A DNA stretch of 55,896 bases from Chara braunii (taxonomy: Eukaryota > Streptophyta > Charophyceae > Charales > Characeae), in NCBI GenBank assembly GCA_003427395.1, contig BFEA01000380.1:662992-718887 (forward strand), in the 5' to 3' direction. The number at the start of each line of letters is the position of its first letter. The first letter of the stretch is position 1. A program made the position numbers and the translations under genes. The notes under the pieces were generated by a model. The model was not told where the DNA came from and did not search any database. It saw only the letters and a program-made list of their open reading frames with translations. Of this stretch, positions 40,848 through 52,098 are shown piece after piece.

Positions 40848-41796
40848 GGGTAGGGGAGGGGGTTCTACTATTATGGGAGAGGTCTGTGGTGTGTCGGAGG
40901 GTGAGTTGGAGGGGAAAGGGGGTGGTGGTTCGGGAGGGAGAGGTGGATCTCTCAGACAAGATGATGAAAGGATCAACGGCCCTGAGAGAGAATCCCACTT
41001 ACCGGGATTCTCAGAATAGATGAGTGGCCATGAACGAAGAATCACGGCTGTTGGGAATTCACACACCTGAAAGATTTCTTGACAGCGACAGGAGCCATCT
41101 CTATTGCATTCTCTCACCACCCCCTGCATAGAGGAGATGCAACAAGATGTTTAAAAAAAAAAAGGCTATGCCAGACTCAAAAAAAAAAAAAAAAAAAAAA
41201 AAAAGGTGTCTTCAGGTCGAAATTGAAAGGGGAGAACCGCAGACTCAGCCATGCAGCTGCTGTTGTCTGAACTTCTCTGAAGAACCACAGCTGCATTTTC
41301 CCAGCCATGAAGCTGCTAACTTGGGGATTGCCCCTAACCCCATAGAACTGAACAAGATGCAAACTGTGTCTGGATAACCTTATGAAGTGTCTGCTAGTCT
41401 TTAAAAAAAAAAAAAAAAGGGTTTGTGGAGCCCCTAAACCCATTGAACTGAACAAGATTAGATCAGGCCATGAATAGTTTGTGTGAAACTGCTGCCAAAG
41501 GTCAGCCTCGTGTTTCCTCTTCATCTACTCCCTTTTTTTTTTGAACAAAACATCACTTGGCAGCGGGACCCCATCCTGTCAGGGATAAGAGCCCTGGATG
41601 GATGTCGGGACACCTTTATTAGTGATCATGGCTCCAGTGACTGTCCAGTCCATTCGTCAGGAGCAGCACATCCTGGGAACCGGGCCCACCGTCTGAGACA
41701 ACTGCGCCTGTGACCGCCGCAGAGTTTCAAATTCGCAGTGGGGAATAACAGCTGACTGCAATCTGAACGCAGTGCAGTTCGAAACTGCAAAAAATA
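40848..41796. other. No gene; poly-A runs and retroposon debris
   Basis: A-runs at about 41152-41163, 41179-41204 and 41403-41418, each followed by similar text (TGAACAAGAT words near 41350 and 41449), suggest small nested retroposon copies. A damaged hairpin module (TCCTGGGAACCGGGCCCACC) is near 41672-41691. G-rich sequence at 40848-40945 resembles the G-rich part of the duplicated block. Confidence 0.5.
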
Positions 41797-41935
41797 CAGA
41801 TACTGGTACCAGTAGCGGTACCGGTCCTGCCAGTTCAACAATTGGCAAAAATGGGAGATACTGGTACCAGTAGCGGTACCGGTCCTGCCAGTTCAACAAT
41901 TGGCAAAAATGGGAGGTACCGGTACCGGTACCGGA
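41797..41935. repeat. Tandem repeat of about 60 bp rich in GGTACC
   Basis: Two near-identical units: ATACTGGTACCAGTAGCGGT...TTGGCAAAAATGGGAG, then a partial third with GGTACCGGTACCGGTACCGG. The unit is largely self-complementary around GGTACC. Confidence 0.85.
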
Positions 41936-42110
41936 CGTTTCCCCAGGGGTGTGGCCTAGGCATCTCGGTCGTGGCCCAACCACGGGTGTGGCCTAGACAT
42001 CTCGGCCATGGCCCAGCCATGGGCGTGGCCAAGACATCTCGCTCGGCCATGGCCCAGCCATGGGTGTGGCCTAGACACCTGTGCCACGGCCGTGGCCTAG
42101 ACATGGGCAC
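41936..42110. repeat. Tandem repeat with GTGGCCTAGACATCTCGG units
   Basis: Four or five units of roughly 35-45 bp built from GTGGCCTAGACATCTCGG and CCATGGCCCAGCCATGGG, the second word being nearly palindromic. Confidence 0.8.
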
Positions 42111-42245
42111 ACACAAAAAAAAAAACAAAAAAAAACGCCACAGGTGCAGAAAAATAAAATGAAATGCCGCAGGCACGGAAAAAAAAGTCGCAGGTGCAGG
42201 AAAAAAAAAAGAAAAAAAGTCGCATGCGCGGGAAAAAAAGACCCA
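42111..42245. repeat. Tandem A-rich repeat with GTCGCAGGTGCAGG
   Basis: Four or five units of A-run plus GTCGCAGGTGCAGG-like word, degenerating toward 42240. Confidence 0.75.
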
Positions 42246-42597
42246 GGGGCCACTTCCGAACTTCCAACGGCTAGAAGTGCACAAAGCTGTAACAACAGTT
42301 CTGTTTTAAATTTGCAGTTTCTAACTGCCCTCCCTCGGCCCAGAACCGCAGTGCCCTGTTACTGTTATTCCTCCCTGCGAATTATTTGGAACTGTGCACC
42401 GGTCACCCGCGCAGTTATTTCTATAATCTTATTGATCTGAAAGTTGGGCCCAGTGTCCCGTGGCCCGTGGGTCATCATGTATCCTGCTGTGCTTCATTTG
42501 GGTGAACGTGAAGGGCCTCTAACCCCTATGTGGGTGTTTGTTGAGAGGAAGGAGGGTTAGTTTGTGCTACGCTACACTCCTGCCCGCCCTCTCTTCC

Positions 42598-42840
42598 CTT
42601 TTTTTTTTTTTTTTTTTGAGAAAAACACCCCCACCGGTGCTAGTGGTGCTGATAAGAGCAGACACCACCACCACCCTGGGAGAGACTCCATCTATTGGTG
42701 GGGAGCATCACCTGCTGGAAAACGTGTCCAGCGTCCCATGTACAAAATGTTGTCGGGGAACATCAGAGAACATCAGAGAACCTCAGAGAAGCAATCCTGC
42801 CAGCATTGATTACCCTGGAATACAGGGGATTGACTGAGCA
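42598..42840 (-). repeat. LINE 3' tail, minus strand, complete hairpin chain
   Basis: In the minus sense: GCTCAGTCAATCCCCTG (about 42838 down), GGTAATCAATGCTGGCAG, the hairpin module (42686-42736), then GTGGTGTCTGCTCTTATCAG with GCACCACTAGCAC forming a near-perfect terminal hairpin, and poly-A (T run 42598-42617). It is the clearest full copy of the chain. Confidence 0.75.
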
Positions 42841-43640
42841 GGACATTTGGAAAAACTTGAGAGAGTGATTTTTTGCTACGTGTTAGATGCCTCGTGCGCC
42901 CCGTTTTAAAGGGTGACGACGCTGAGGGGCGTGAGGGCGATGGTTCCCGCGAGGTAGGGGTGACGTCACATGCGAGTGAAGGGGGAAGGGAGGGGAGGGA
43001 GGAGAGGGTTCATGGAGGAGCCTTTCTTGGTGTTTTCTTAGCATGGCATACTCACTTTTGATCCTCATGATTACGGACGCGTTGATTCCTGGATTTTGTT
43101 ACAAATGTTTTCGAAATTGATCCTTTAATCCCATTAATTCAAAAAGGATAAGTAAGCAACCCTGGATGCTCACCAAATGATGATGATCTAATTAGGTTTT
43201 CAGAATTGTGTCTTCTCTATTCTGAATTTCTGGTTTGAGTGTTGTAGACGTATTCTGGACATTTTTAATGATGATGATCTGATTCAGTTTTTTTATATGG
43301 TTTCTGGAAAATAATTTCTTATATTTTTTCGTGCTATGCATCCTTGCTAAGAGTTTCTCAAACCGTGGTTTGGGAATCATTTTCAAAAATCCGTTATGGA
43401 TATCTAAGCCTAATTTTCGTATAATTTCTAGTATTTTTTATTACTCAGTAGTCTTCCTTATCATTGATCTTATGGTCTTGTTCTTTTCTTGATTTCTGAT
43501 ACAAACTCGGTTCTGATCGTCGATGCCTAAAAGTGAGCTTCTGCAGTTTTTCAAATCCTATGATTACTAATCATAACACCGTGCGGTAAAATTTGATTCG
43601 GATTGGCTTGTTAATTCCAACTTCTTGGTCTTGAGGGGTG
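42841..43640. other. No gene recognised; AT-rich
   Basis: GTGACGTCAC near 42960 contains the palindrome TGACGTCA. GATGATGATCT recurs near 43179 and 43270. Otherwise no coding, RNA or mobile-element signature seen. Confidence 0.5.
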
Positions 43641-44095
43641 TAATTGTGGCTTGCTGTGTATGCTTGTGGTGTCTTCCTTGAGGGTTGGAGCCTCCCCCCG
43701 TGAGGGTTTCACAAGGTGGGAGGTGTTATTCTCGGAGGGGGGAGGCAGTATTGGGGGATTGTTGTCTCTTAGCCAGACTGATTTAGGGTCGGATCAGTAT
43801 TGGCGGGTGGGGAGAGAAGGCAAGGGGGTGGCTGCTATAGCAGTGTTAGGATCTTTTGAGGGAAGGAGTGATTTCCAGGGCTACACAGCAAGCCGAAGGG
43901 GGGGGGGAAGCTAGGTTTGAAGGAAGGAAGGTAGTAAGGGGATTCTCAACAGAAAAGGCTGTTTGTTTGAGTAAGTAGGTCAGAAGGACGAGGTTGGGAC
44001 AACACAGGCCGGTGCTCGAGCCGCAGCTCTGTAACGCAAAGGGAGCTTGAGGCCTGGGAAGTTATGCCGAGGGTGGAAGGCATAACCAAATCGTC

Positions 44096-44720
44096 CGACA
44101 TAGCTGGCGCTGGGGTATTGACCCTGTAACCTGCTTAGGGGCTTGCCGTTACGGGAATTGTCGAGGGAGGAAGGCATTTCCTGTCCGTTAGAGCTAGGTT
44201 GATCGGTATTGGGGAGGGTTGTGGTGCCCTGTTACCCTAGCAGAAGGGGGTATGAGATCAAGTGAGTTCTGGTACGAGGTTTGAAAGCTTGGACCGACGC
44301 TCCATCTGTTGGAAGGGGGAATCTAGGATAGCGGACAGTTTTAGGTTTGCCCCCCCCGTTCTTATATTTTTTAAAACACTTCTTGAATGTTCTAAAGAGA
44401 TTTCAGTGCTTAGTGGTCCTAGGATGTTTTTAGGACTTAGTGATCCCTACCGACTCGTCTTACGTGGCGTCATCACTGTTGTACTCGAGACCTGTGGTTG
44501 TTCGATGCCAGAACAACGCTGACCGGAGCTGGGGTGTTGCCCTGTAACCTGCGATGCAGGAGCGTGAGGTCTGGTAGAGAGATCTGGGGAGGTCTTGGGG
44601 GGGCTTCCCACGGGACAACTAAGGGTTGTTGTCGGGACGACGCTGGTCGGAGCTGGGGTGAGTTGCGTTGCCCTGTAACCCAGCAGAAAGTGGGGGTGTG
44701 AGACCTGGAAGAGAGCGGCA
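44096..44720. repeat. Degenerate dispersed-tandem repeat, four copies
   Basis: GGCGCTGGGGTATTGACCCT (44104), GGTTGTGGTGCCCTGTTACC (44217), CGGAGCTGGGGTGTTGCCCT (44523) and CGGAGCTGGGGTGAGTTGCG (44648) begin related segments; the last three continue into a CAGGAG/CAGAAG word and GTGAGACCTGG-like text. Spacing is about 110-310 bp. The rest of 43640-44937 has no recognisable gene. Confidence 0.55.
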
Positions 44721-44937
44721 GAAGTGTACAACAATGTTGGAGAACGTTGGAAGGGTGTGTGTAGGTTTTCAAAGTTTTTGGAACAATCGTAGGACCTTTG
44801 TGGCCTATTCTTTTGCTTCTGGAACGATGATGAGGGTTAATAAGGTGAGTGGGAGAAGATGGGGGGTTATCACGCGTCCTACTAGTGAGGGGGCTAGCTG
44901 TTAGGATGGGAGTATGACATAGCAGCCGTAGAGATGG

Positions 44938-45385
44938 TGGCTCCGCTGCAGTCAGCCTTGCCGGAGTGAGGCAAAGTGGATCGATGGGGCTTTCTCCGAG
45001 TCGTTGCTGAATTTTTTCATGAAGTTGTCATAAACATGTCTGAAGTAGCTCCAATAGTTCCGAGCTAAAGCCGGCTGATGGTCCCGATATCTCAATTTTC
45101 CAAACTCCATCCTTAGGCCAATTAAAGCTTTATAGTAGTTCCTTGTCTCATTTTCTTGAAATTGTCTGATGAAGTTTTCTAAAGTTTTCTGAACGTACTC
45201 GTGAAGTTTTCTGAAGTCTTCTGAACGCACTCGTTATGGGACGCTGGGCCCGGTTCCCAGTTTTGTGCCAATTAGTGAGGATATGGTTGTATCTATGGGA
45301 CGCTGGACCCGGTTTCCAGCAGGTGCTGCTCCCCACCAATAGATGGAGCTTGTTTCAAAAAAAAAGAAAAAAAAAAAGAAAAAAA
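44938..45385 (+). mobile_element. Short retroposon with hairpin tail
   Basis: Starts TGGCTCCGCTGCAGTCAGCC, like the insert at 50786. It carries a lone hairpin GGGACGCTGGGCCCGGTTCC (45238-45257), a full module (45297-45349), and an A-rich tail to 45385. No A or B box is seen, so it is either a 5'-truncated LINE or an unusual SINE. Confidence 0.6.
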
Positions 45386-45493
45386 GTGTAGAAGGGTCCT
45401 GCAATGATGACAATCTGCAAGGAGTTTCGGGAGTGCCTGTCGTACGTCGTTGCTCCACCTCACCAAATGTGGAAAATGAGAATGTATTTTCGC

Positions 45494-45494
45494 N

Positions 45495-45525
<31 letters not shown>
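45494..45525. repeat. Single N followed by poly-A
   Basis: N at 45494 directly before about 30 A residues; an unresolved homopolymer gap. Confidence 0.8.
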
Positions 45526-45526
<1 letters not shown>

Positions 45527-45857
45527 ATATGTCAGTCTTGACCGCTCTGGGCTCCAGAACCAAAATTGTCGTCCCTAATCTGAAGACGCCATGGGCATCC
45601 AGCTGATCCCCTTCCTCTTCTGTATCTGTTCATCAGGTCAGGGGCCGGGGGGAGCCACTGGGGGGCACAAGTGGGTCTTCCCATCACCCTGCCCTTCCTC
45701 GAACGGTCTCCTTGCAGACATGCAGCCATGCAGCCCTCTGCCGGATGTAACCAGATGTCATCCTTCCTTGCTGTATCAGAATGTTGGACTCTCACCTTTT
45801 TACAATGGCATCCATTGGATTGCATCAGAAAAACTTGTAGGAGATTTTTTCCCGTAT

Positions 45858-47836
45858 CACCCTGGAGTTTAGGGGATTGACTGAGCAGGGGGAACCTCTT
45901 CACCCTGAACTCGGCGCCGGAGAAGCCCCAATCCCTTTCCTGATCTGGTCCATATCCCATTCTGCAGCCGTTGCCGACCACCTCCCGTCTCTCTGGCCAT
46001 ACATCGAGAACCCCCCCCCATCAGCGGGATGAACAAAAGCATAAAAGAAAAAAAGGCGGCTTTGACGCCGCAAAAGGCTGTAGTTGGGGTGCGAGGAAAA
46101 TGAGGGTTTGGATGGGCGGAGGTTTACAGGCATATATCCAGGGAACCCAGGTGGGGAGGGAAGGGGTCAAGGAAATCCTCTGCAGGTCTCATGGGGATGC
46201 TTGGATCGATCGACAACCACTCCTTGAACCTCAGGTGGTAGTCCCGTGGGACATCCTTGACTCGTGTATCCTCCCTTCCTTCTCCACCTTCCCAGTCCCC
46301 TGTCCACGATACTTCCGCTACCCATCATTCCCGGTCCCCACCCAGCCAGTCCCTGAAGAACTGAAGTAACCGTTCCCTGATATCCTTGGGTCTATGGAGC
46401 GAGTCGAGTACCTGCTTGGTTGACTGCCACTTGTGCGAGATTTCCAGTTGAAAGTGCGTTTTGAGCAGTTCCACCCTTTCTTCTCCTTCTGCTTGGACGT
46501 GCTCTAAGGTTAGGACACAGTGTTGCCACAACAAGACCCAAAGAATAGTTCTTCGGGACAGGTGGAACATATTGGACACAAAATTATTATCTTGGAAGGA
46601 AGGGTAGTGACCTATCATAATGGCCCGCCAGTCCGGGATCCCCTTCAATGGACCCTGAAGAAGGAGCTACACCGCGTTACTTTCCTTTATGAGCTAGCTT
46701 TGACCTTCCTACCAATCGACCCTCTGGAGTGGATCTGGCACCCTGAGTCAAAGCACCACCCGCGCCAACCGAAACCCAAAACACTATCGAATCTCTCGGT
46801 GCAGGCGACGTACCGAATGCTCAAAACTAAGCGCTGCCTAAAAGAAACAGTGATCGACAGATGGCAGAGGCATCTCAATGTGGAGAGACAGCTTCTCACA
46901 CCGATTCATTGGTTCCGCAACATAAAGTGCAGACCGGCGAAAATCACGTTCTTACAATGGCAGATCTTACACCGGTGTTTACCTACAAACAACTAGTTGA
47001 TTGACCATTCGCAGCTGGAGCAACAAGGCCGTGCGCTCCCGTGGTGCTCTCGTTGCCTCCTGGTTTTTCCAGCTAGAAAGAGAGCACAGACAATCGAACA
47101 TATCTTTCTGCAATGTCCTACCACAACCTTGACCTGGAGGTGGTGGGATAGGGTGTGGCAGCAAATGGTCCCAGGGCATCCGTGGCCGTGAGTCTCCCTC
47201 TTTTAACACCTGGCCTCTATTTAGAATGGTCCACCATCCTATCGGGAGGGCTTCCGTTATTTCCTCGAAGGCCCCTTCCACATTGTGGCAGTACCTCAAT
47301 TTCGCCCTCAGTTTCTCCGGGCTTTTCCAATTCTTCCTCTCCTCGTCCCACAGATCACCTACTCTAGTTACTCCGTGTTTTACCCAACCTTTCCATGGGG
47401 CGTCTGTACTGCAAAAAACTTGGCTTCGTTCATTGGTGATCCACCTGTTTCCAAAGAGGGGTTGTCTAGCCACCTCCTCCCACCTGTCCGGTGGTGGACG
47501 ATTCGGGGGCGGGAGTCTCCGCCAGATTTTTAGCATACAGGGCCAAAAGTCGTCCTTCCTTCCTTCCCCTCCCCGGGGCCGCCACGACACTTTCCAATAG
47601 CGGTCCTCTAGCCATCAGAGAGGGTGGACGGACTGGGGGGCCTCAGGGGCCAGGCGAGCGATTTGTGCTAGTGCCAGCGGCCTCCATACTGATGGGTGCT
47701 AAAAAATCAGGCGCACAACCCAGCCTCTCTTCCCTGCTTCAGTATCCCCTGGATCCCTGATTCCTGTTCCAAGGGGTAGAGAGTGTAATCTCCGACCTTC
47801 GGCCCCCCATCCCACTGCTCTAGCATCCTTGCTAGT

Positions 47837-47838
<2 letters not shown>
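45858..47838 (-). mobile_element. L1-type LINE 2 with inverted internal block
   Basis: Minus-strand pieces: connection region (47200-47700: KIWRRLPPPNRPPPDRWEEV, KHGVTRVGDLWDEERKNWKS), C-terminal region (46325-46648: HYPSFQDNNFVSNMFHLSRR, LLKTHFQLEISHKWQSTKQV), and a 3' UTR word CAGTCAATCCCCT (rc near 45880). Between them, 46649-47190 carries the zf-RVT block on the PLUS strand. LINE 1 has all three in the same orientation. Confidence 0.7.
46649..47191 (+). pseudogene. LINE 2 zf-RVT block, inverted
   Basis: Plus-strand reading: VIDRWQRHLNVERQLLTPIH, FLQWQILHRCLPTNN, a stop at the next codon, then LIDHSQLEQQGRALPWCSRC, RKRAQTIEHIFLQCP. The order of motifs and Cys/His residues matches LINE 1 34755-35075. 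Only this ~540-bp portion of LINE 2 is reversed. Confidence 0.75.
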
Positions 47839-47872
<34 letters not shown>

Positions 47873-48011
47873 CCCAATCGGCTGCTATTCCAATTCCCTT
47901 GTTAGTAATCGGCTGAAATGCTCTTCCCCTTGCCCAGGCAGTGGCTGGCTGTTGGCCCATTCTCCTGGTCTTGACTCCTTCCTGGCGTACGTTGCGGAGA
48001 CATAGTCATCT

Positions 48012-48207
48012 TCCCACAACTGCAGTTTTTTTTTGTTTTGTTTTTTTTTGTTTTTTTTTGTTTTTTTTTTGTTTTTTTTTAAAACCCTTGCGTCAGCCCT
48101 CTATCCCAGCGGTGGTACGAGAACCGCCAGGATTGAGGGCTTGTCTGTCGGGCTGCTCCATCTATTGGTGGGCAGCGGCACCTGCTGGAAACGGGTTCCA
48201 GCGTCCC
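48012..48207 (-). repeat. LINE tail, minus strand, same subfamily as LINE 1 tail
   Basis: Interrupted T-run (48025-48079), then GCCCTCTATCCCAGCGGTGG, GAGAACCGCCAGGATTGAGG and the module 48154-48207. It matches 33597-33731 along its length. The hairpin arms here are GCTGGAA/TTCCAGC, seven pairs. A separate 30-nt T run is at 47839-47868. Confidence 0.7.
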
Positions 48208-48511
48208 ATTGATACATCTTGTAGCTCAGCAGTTGTTGGTCATTGTTTCCTGCGGCTGTGGTTGTTTGTCCTATTGGTCCGGGACTCCATTGTCCCATGG
48301 AGCTGCTAGTAACACCCATCCCATCTTGGAGCACCCCTTATCTATCAACCCAGCCCTGTCCAGCAGCCCCCCCTGTTGATTGTTTCCTTGTCTGACTTTT
48401 TAATCCCTACCAACCCTCTACTCACTCCTCTACCCTGCATAACATGCTTAACATATTGTTTATCCTTGGAGACTAAAAGATCTGAAGATCCGCAAGGAGG
48501 ACTGCCAGGAG

Positions 48512-49204
48512 ATGATTAGCGATGCTATGCAATTTAGTGCGATAGAACTCAAATCGTTGAGAGAGGATTATGTCGATTTATCTAACTTTTTAAACCCTTT
48601 AAACCCTATACCCTCTCCAATCCTGTGCGTAGCGTGTGCTCGATCCTTGAAGCCTATAAGATCTGAAGATCTGGTCTCCGTCCAGATCTTCAGATGGTGC
48701 TCGCCCCCTGCTGAGATGAGGTCCTCTGGTTTTCATCACGAGGACGGAGTTTGGGAGGACGGATGGGTGATGTCTGGCATCAATCACTACTATGGTACCT
48801 CCGCCGCCCCCAGTGTTTGCACTTTCGGGCTATCCCGAATTCCAACCAATTGCGAACTTGGGATCCTTAGGTGTCCCCACATCTTGGATCTGCTGCCTGC
48901 AGACAGTCTGTACGCTTTCTCCTGTGCGAACCCTCTACGTCCGAGTTCGTTACCGTTGACAGAAGTGGATTGGTTACCACTTGCCCTTATGTTTGTTTCG
49001 GCAGGATCCATGAACTTCACCATAGACCGAATAGCTCGCGAGCCTTTTCCACTCTTTTCCAACATGCTGCGGTCCCCATCGAGTTGGTCCCAAATGGGTG
49101 AGTTGGATGCTTTCGGATGGAGGAAGTTGGGGTGGATGCAATTGGCGCCAAGTATCTCGGCGGGTATCAGCCACCGGCCACTAACTCCACCTGGATCAGC
49201 TTGA
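48512..49204 (+). CDS. Open frame of 230 codons, doubtful
   Basis: No domain recognised and frames on the opposite strand are also long here. It begins within text related to the GATCTGAAGATCTGCAAGGA block of 39521 and may be debris of that repeat family. Kept only because of its length. Confidence 0.15.
   Translation: MISDAMQFSAIELKSLREDYVDLSNFLNPLNPIPSPILCVACARSLKPIRSEDLVSVQIFRWCSPPAEMRSSGFHHEDGVWEDGWVMSGINHYYGTSAAPSVCTFGLSRIPTNCELGILRCPHILDLLPADSLYAFSCANPLRPSSLPLTEVDWLPLALMFVSAGSMNFTIDRIAREPFPLFSNMLRSPSSWSQMGELDAFGWRKLGWMQLAPSISAGISHRPLTPPGSA
48659..48697. repeat. Perfect hairpin around AGATCTTCAGAT
   Basis: GATCTGAAGATCTGG, a 7-base loop, then CCAGATCTTCAGAT: fourteen perfect pairs. The arm word GATCTGAAGATCT also begins the duplicated blocks at 39521 and 53298 and occurs at 48480. 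Confidence 0.8.
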
Positions 49205-50785
49205 GGTTCTTCCTTTTGCTGACGGAGGCAGGATTGTTCTGGTTGTCTGTTTCAGGGGTAGCATGTTTTTCCAATTTGATCTATCTTGTTTTTTTTTTTG
49301 TTTTTTTTTTTGAATCTGTTGCTTCTTCAAACGGTATGCAGTTGTAATGACAGCCAGAGGAAGGCCTCATCTGCGAGTGTGGAATTTTGGCAGGCAGCAC
49401 TACGCAGCAATCTGAGCTGCTTGCCTACCTAACTGCCTACTTCTAGCTTAGTCCTGTTCCGTATCATGCATTGTCGGTTTTGTAGTTCTTGTTTTGGTTG
49501 TGGCCTGCATGCCTTCACAGATCAGGGCTCCATTCTCCCTCGGGGCTGCCTATGTTACTCGTCCCTTCCCTTTTGGAACTCTGTGTATTCAGGCCAAGAC
49601 TCGGACCCAGAGTCACCCAATGTCGTGATTCGGGGCTCACCGCCCTCATGTATACTCGACCAGGTCAATTCCAGGTGTCCTCAGCCCCCCATTTAGTGAC
49701 ATTATGTCTGCGTCCTTAATACTTCCTTAACCCCTCAACCCTTCTGTTCTCCGTCACAGGATGGTTCATGGTAACTTTCCGCCTTCCGTGCTGAGCGAGG
49801 GCTGTTCCCAGCCATCCTCTTGCGGACCGAGTGTTTGCATGGGCTATAACGTCTCGTCCTGCTGTATTCCTGCCTGCCCAGCTGGACTCCAGTATGCCCT
49901 TTCTCCTGGTTATTCCATCCTGAGTCTTTAGCTCCTTTTCTTCATGACTGTGTCAACAGCCCATCTTCCACTTTGTGCTGTTGCTGTCTGTTTGCTGGAT
50001 GTACCTGTCATTGGTGTGGCTAGTTCCCATGAATTTGTGGGTAATTGGTGTGTCCCGGGTCAGGCACCTGGCCAGGACCTGACCGCTGGGGTTGCACCTG
50101 TATACCATCTGATTCCCAGCCATTTGGGGGAGGGCAGGTAGGCAGGGGCGGGAGAGGTGAAGGGGGTGTTGGGGTTAACAGGGGCCGAGAGCGGGGCAGG
50201 GGAGGGGGTGGAGATCTATCTTGTTCTCGAGGGGCCAAGGAAAGGGACAGGTTGGGGTCGGGGTCGGTCAAGTCGTCGTGCCATGGGGGCCGGGGTGGGA
50301 TAGTGGGGGCTGCGTAGGAAGGGATCGGGGGTTCGATCGAGAGCGAAGGGGTGCAGGGGGTGCAAGGGGGTGTCTCGGGCATTGGGGATGGCGGGAAAGC
50401 GGGGGGTGTGCAGATGGGGGGCCAAGGATTGTCGGACCCCGGTGTTGCAGGATGAGATATCTCCCTTGGGTCACCCCTGTCTGAGTGTACAGGGACGAAC
50501 GAAAAGGAGGGGGGGGGCGGGTTGGGGGGTGGGGCTAGGCTTGGGAGAGTAGGGGGTATGAGGTCGTGTTGATTGGACAGGGAAGGAGTTGGCTGTGGTC
50601 CGTGACTGTCTTGACTTTGGGAGGGGGAAATGGGCACCATGCCCAGGGCAGGTCTGAGGGTGGGTGGTAATGGCCTTCTTGCCCAATTGCTGTCTTCTTG
50701 CCACCAGTTTTTCTAGTGGAGATTTTGGTTGTCATCTAAAGCTGCGATCTTCCTTTCAGAATCTAGCCAAGTTTGTTCGAATGTG

Positions 50786-50994
50786 TGGCTCTGCTGCAGT
50801 AAGGCTTGCTGGAGTGAGGTAAAGAGGATTGATGGGGGGTTTCTAAGTCGTTTTTGAACTTTGACTAAATTGCTGTCATGGCCTCGGTTTCTCAAACTTT
50901 TGTACATTTCCATATGGGACGCTGGGCCCGGTTCCCAGCACGTGCTGCTCCCAACGAATAGACTGGAGCCTTGTTTATTAAAAAAAAAAAAAAA
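50786..50994 (+). mobile_element. Nested retroposon with 17-bp target duplication
   Basis: AAGTTTGTTCGAATGTG occurs at 50769-50785 and again at 50995-51011. Between them: TGGCTCTGCTGCAGTAAGGC, a 130-bp body, the hairpin module (50916-50969) and poly-A. The host is LINE 3 coding sequence; joining the flanks restores the FEQTWLDSERK reading. The body matches 44938 onward. Confidence 0.85.
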
Positions 50995-51189
50995 AAGTTT
51001 GTTCGAATGTGGTTATTCGTTGTTGTTTCTTTGTAACATCTGTCATGGACTGTAGAGTTTCTTTCAGCTGTTTCCATGCTTGGTGAATGTTCGATCGGAT
51101 AGTGGCAATGATGTGTGCTTTTGCTTGAGGGAAACCGAACGTGTGCTCCTTCCGTTCATGGGAACAGCGAGCTCTCCAGGTTGTCATCG

Positions 51190-52098
51190 TTATTTCCAAT
51201 CTGGTGTGATTGAAGAGTGTGGATTGGAAGGTGGACCAGTTGTGTTGGTCAGTCGTGGGAAGGTCCAGCAATAACGTCCCCGGGTCCCATGGGAGCTTGA
51301 TACCCGTGAGGTGTCTCCACGCCGCGTCCACCAGCTCCATATCTGGCTGGCCAAGGGGCAGTCTAGAAGACAGTGCTCCAGGTCAGCTATCTGTTTTGGT
51401 TTCGAGGAGCCACGAAAGAAACAAAGGGGTGGCAAGGTGCCTTTCTGCTCCAGTGTGGACCTTGATACTAACCAGTCGGGGGTTGGCAGGCATCGGTATA
51501 TTATCTGCCACTGAAGCGCTCTGTGGGAGGTAGGCTTGAAGTGAGTGTAGTGAGACCAGTGGAAGTTTTGCAGTCTCGCCGGGGGCAGGACTGAGTCCCG
51601 TTTCCATCTTTTCTTAATAATCTCAGTTGTGTCGACTGTCTGATGTATCTTTTTGTAACAGTCTTTCACCGTGAACTTCCACAAAGGGAGCAGTTTGCGT
51701 CCCCTCAATTGCCATTCCTCTGGATCAAACGGAAGGGCATTGATGGGGGTGGAGCTCTCATAGGCCCACCATCTGTCAGTCTCGTCCCCCACCATCCGAA
51801 CTCGAGTCAAACCCGGCCCTTTGTGTATTTTATCAAGCTCGGCATTCCTGATAAGGTGGGATAGCCTGGCTCCCGGCAGGGCTGGCTCATATGCTTCCAA
51901 GGAGGTTCGGGGGCCTGCCCGGTCGCTTACCCGATAGACGGCCATGGGTATTGGCAAGGTGGCCGTAATGATCAGCCAGTCACCCACCTCAATGGTTGGG
52001 CCCGTTTTCAGTGCTTCGGTCCAGGCGTCGGGGATAGCCCTGTGGAGTTCCTGTAGTTTCGTTTCCAGATTCTTTATGTGACTGAGCCTGGTTCTCAA
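51190..52098 (-). pseudogene. LINE 3 ORF2 C-terminal region with zf-RVT
   Basis: 302 open codons: INALPFDPEEWQLRGRKLLP, then LQWQIIYRCLPTPDWLVSRS, LEQKGTLPPLCFFRGSSKPK and DLEHCLLDCPLASQIWSWW. The CxxC first pair is partly lost (LCFFRG), so the zinc site may be degenerate. Downstream, in another frame, 50978-51340 continues the protein until the nested retroposon. Confidence 0.75.

Noticed and set aside
40756-41129. Frames containing SYTHLDVYKRQ, SLIHI and MCIRDR
   Set aside because: These peptides are translations of the Nextera junction at 40810-40847.
50020-50640. 206-codon proline-rich minus-strand frame
   Set aside because: Low-complexity translation of G-runs within the LINE 3 3' region; no domain, and neighbouring frames are similar. 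A minor coding role cannot be excluded.
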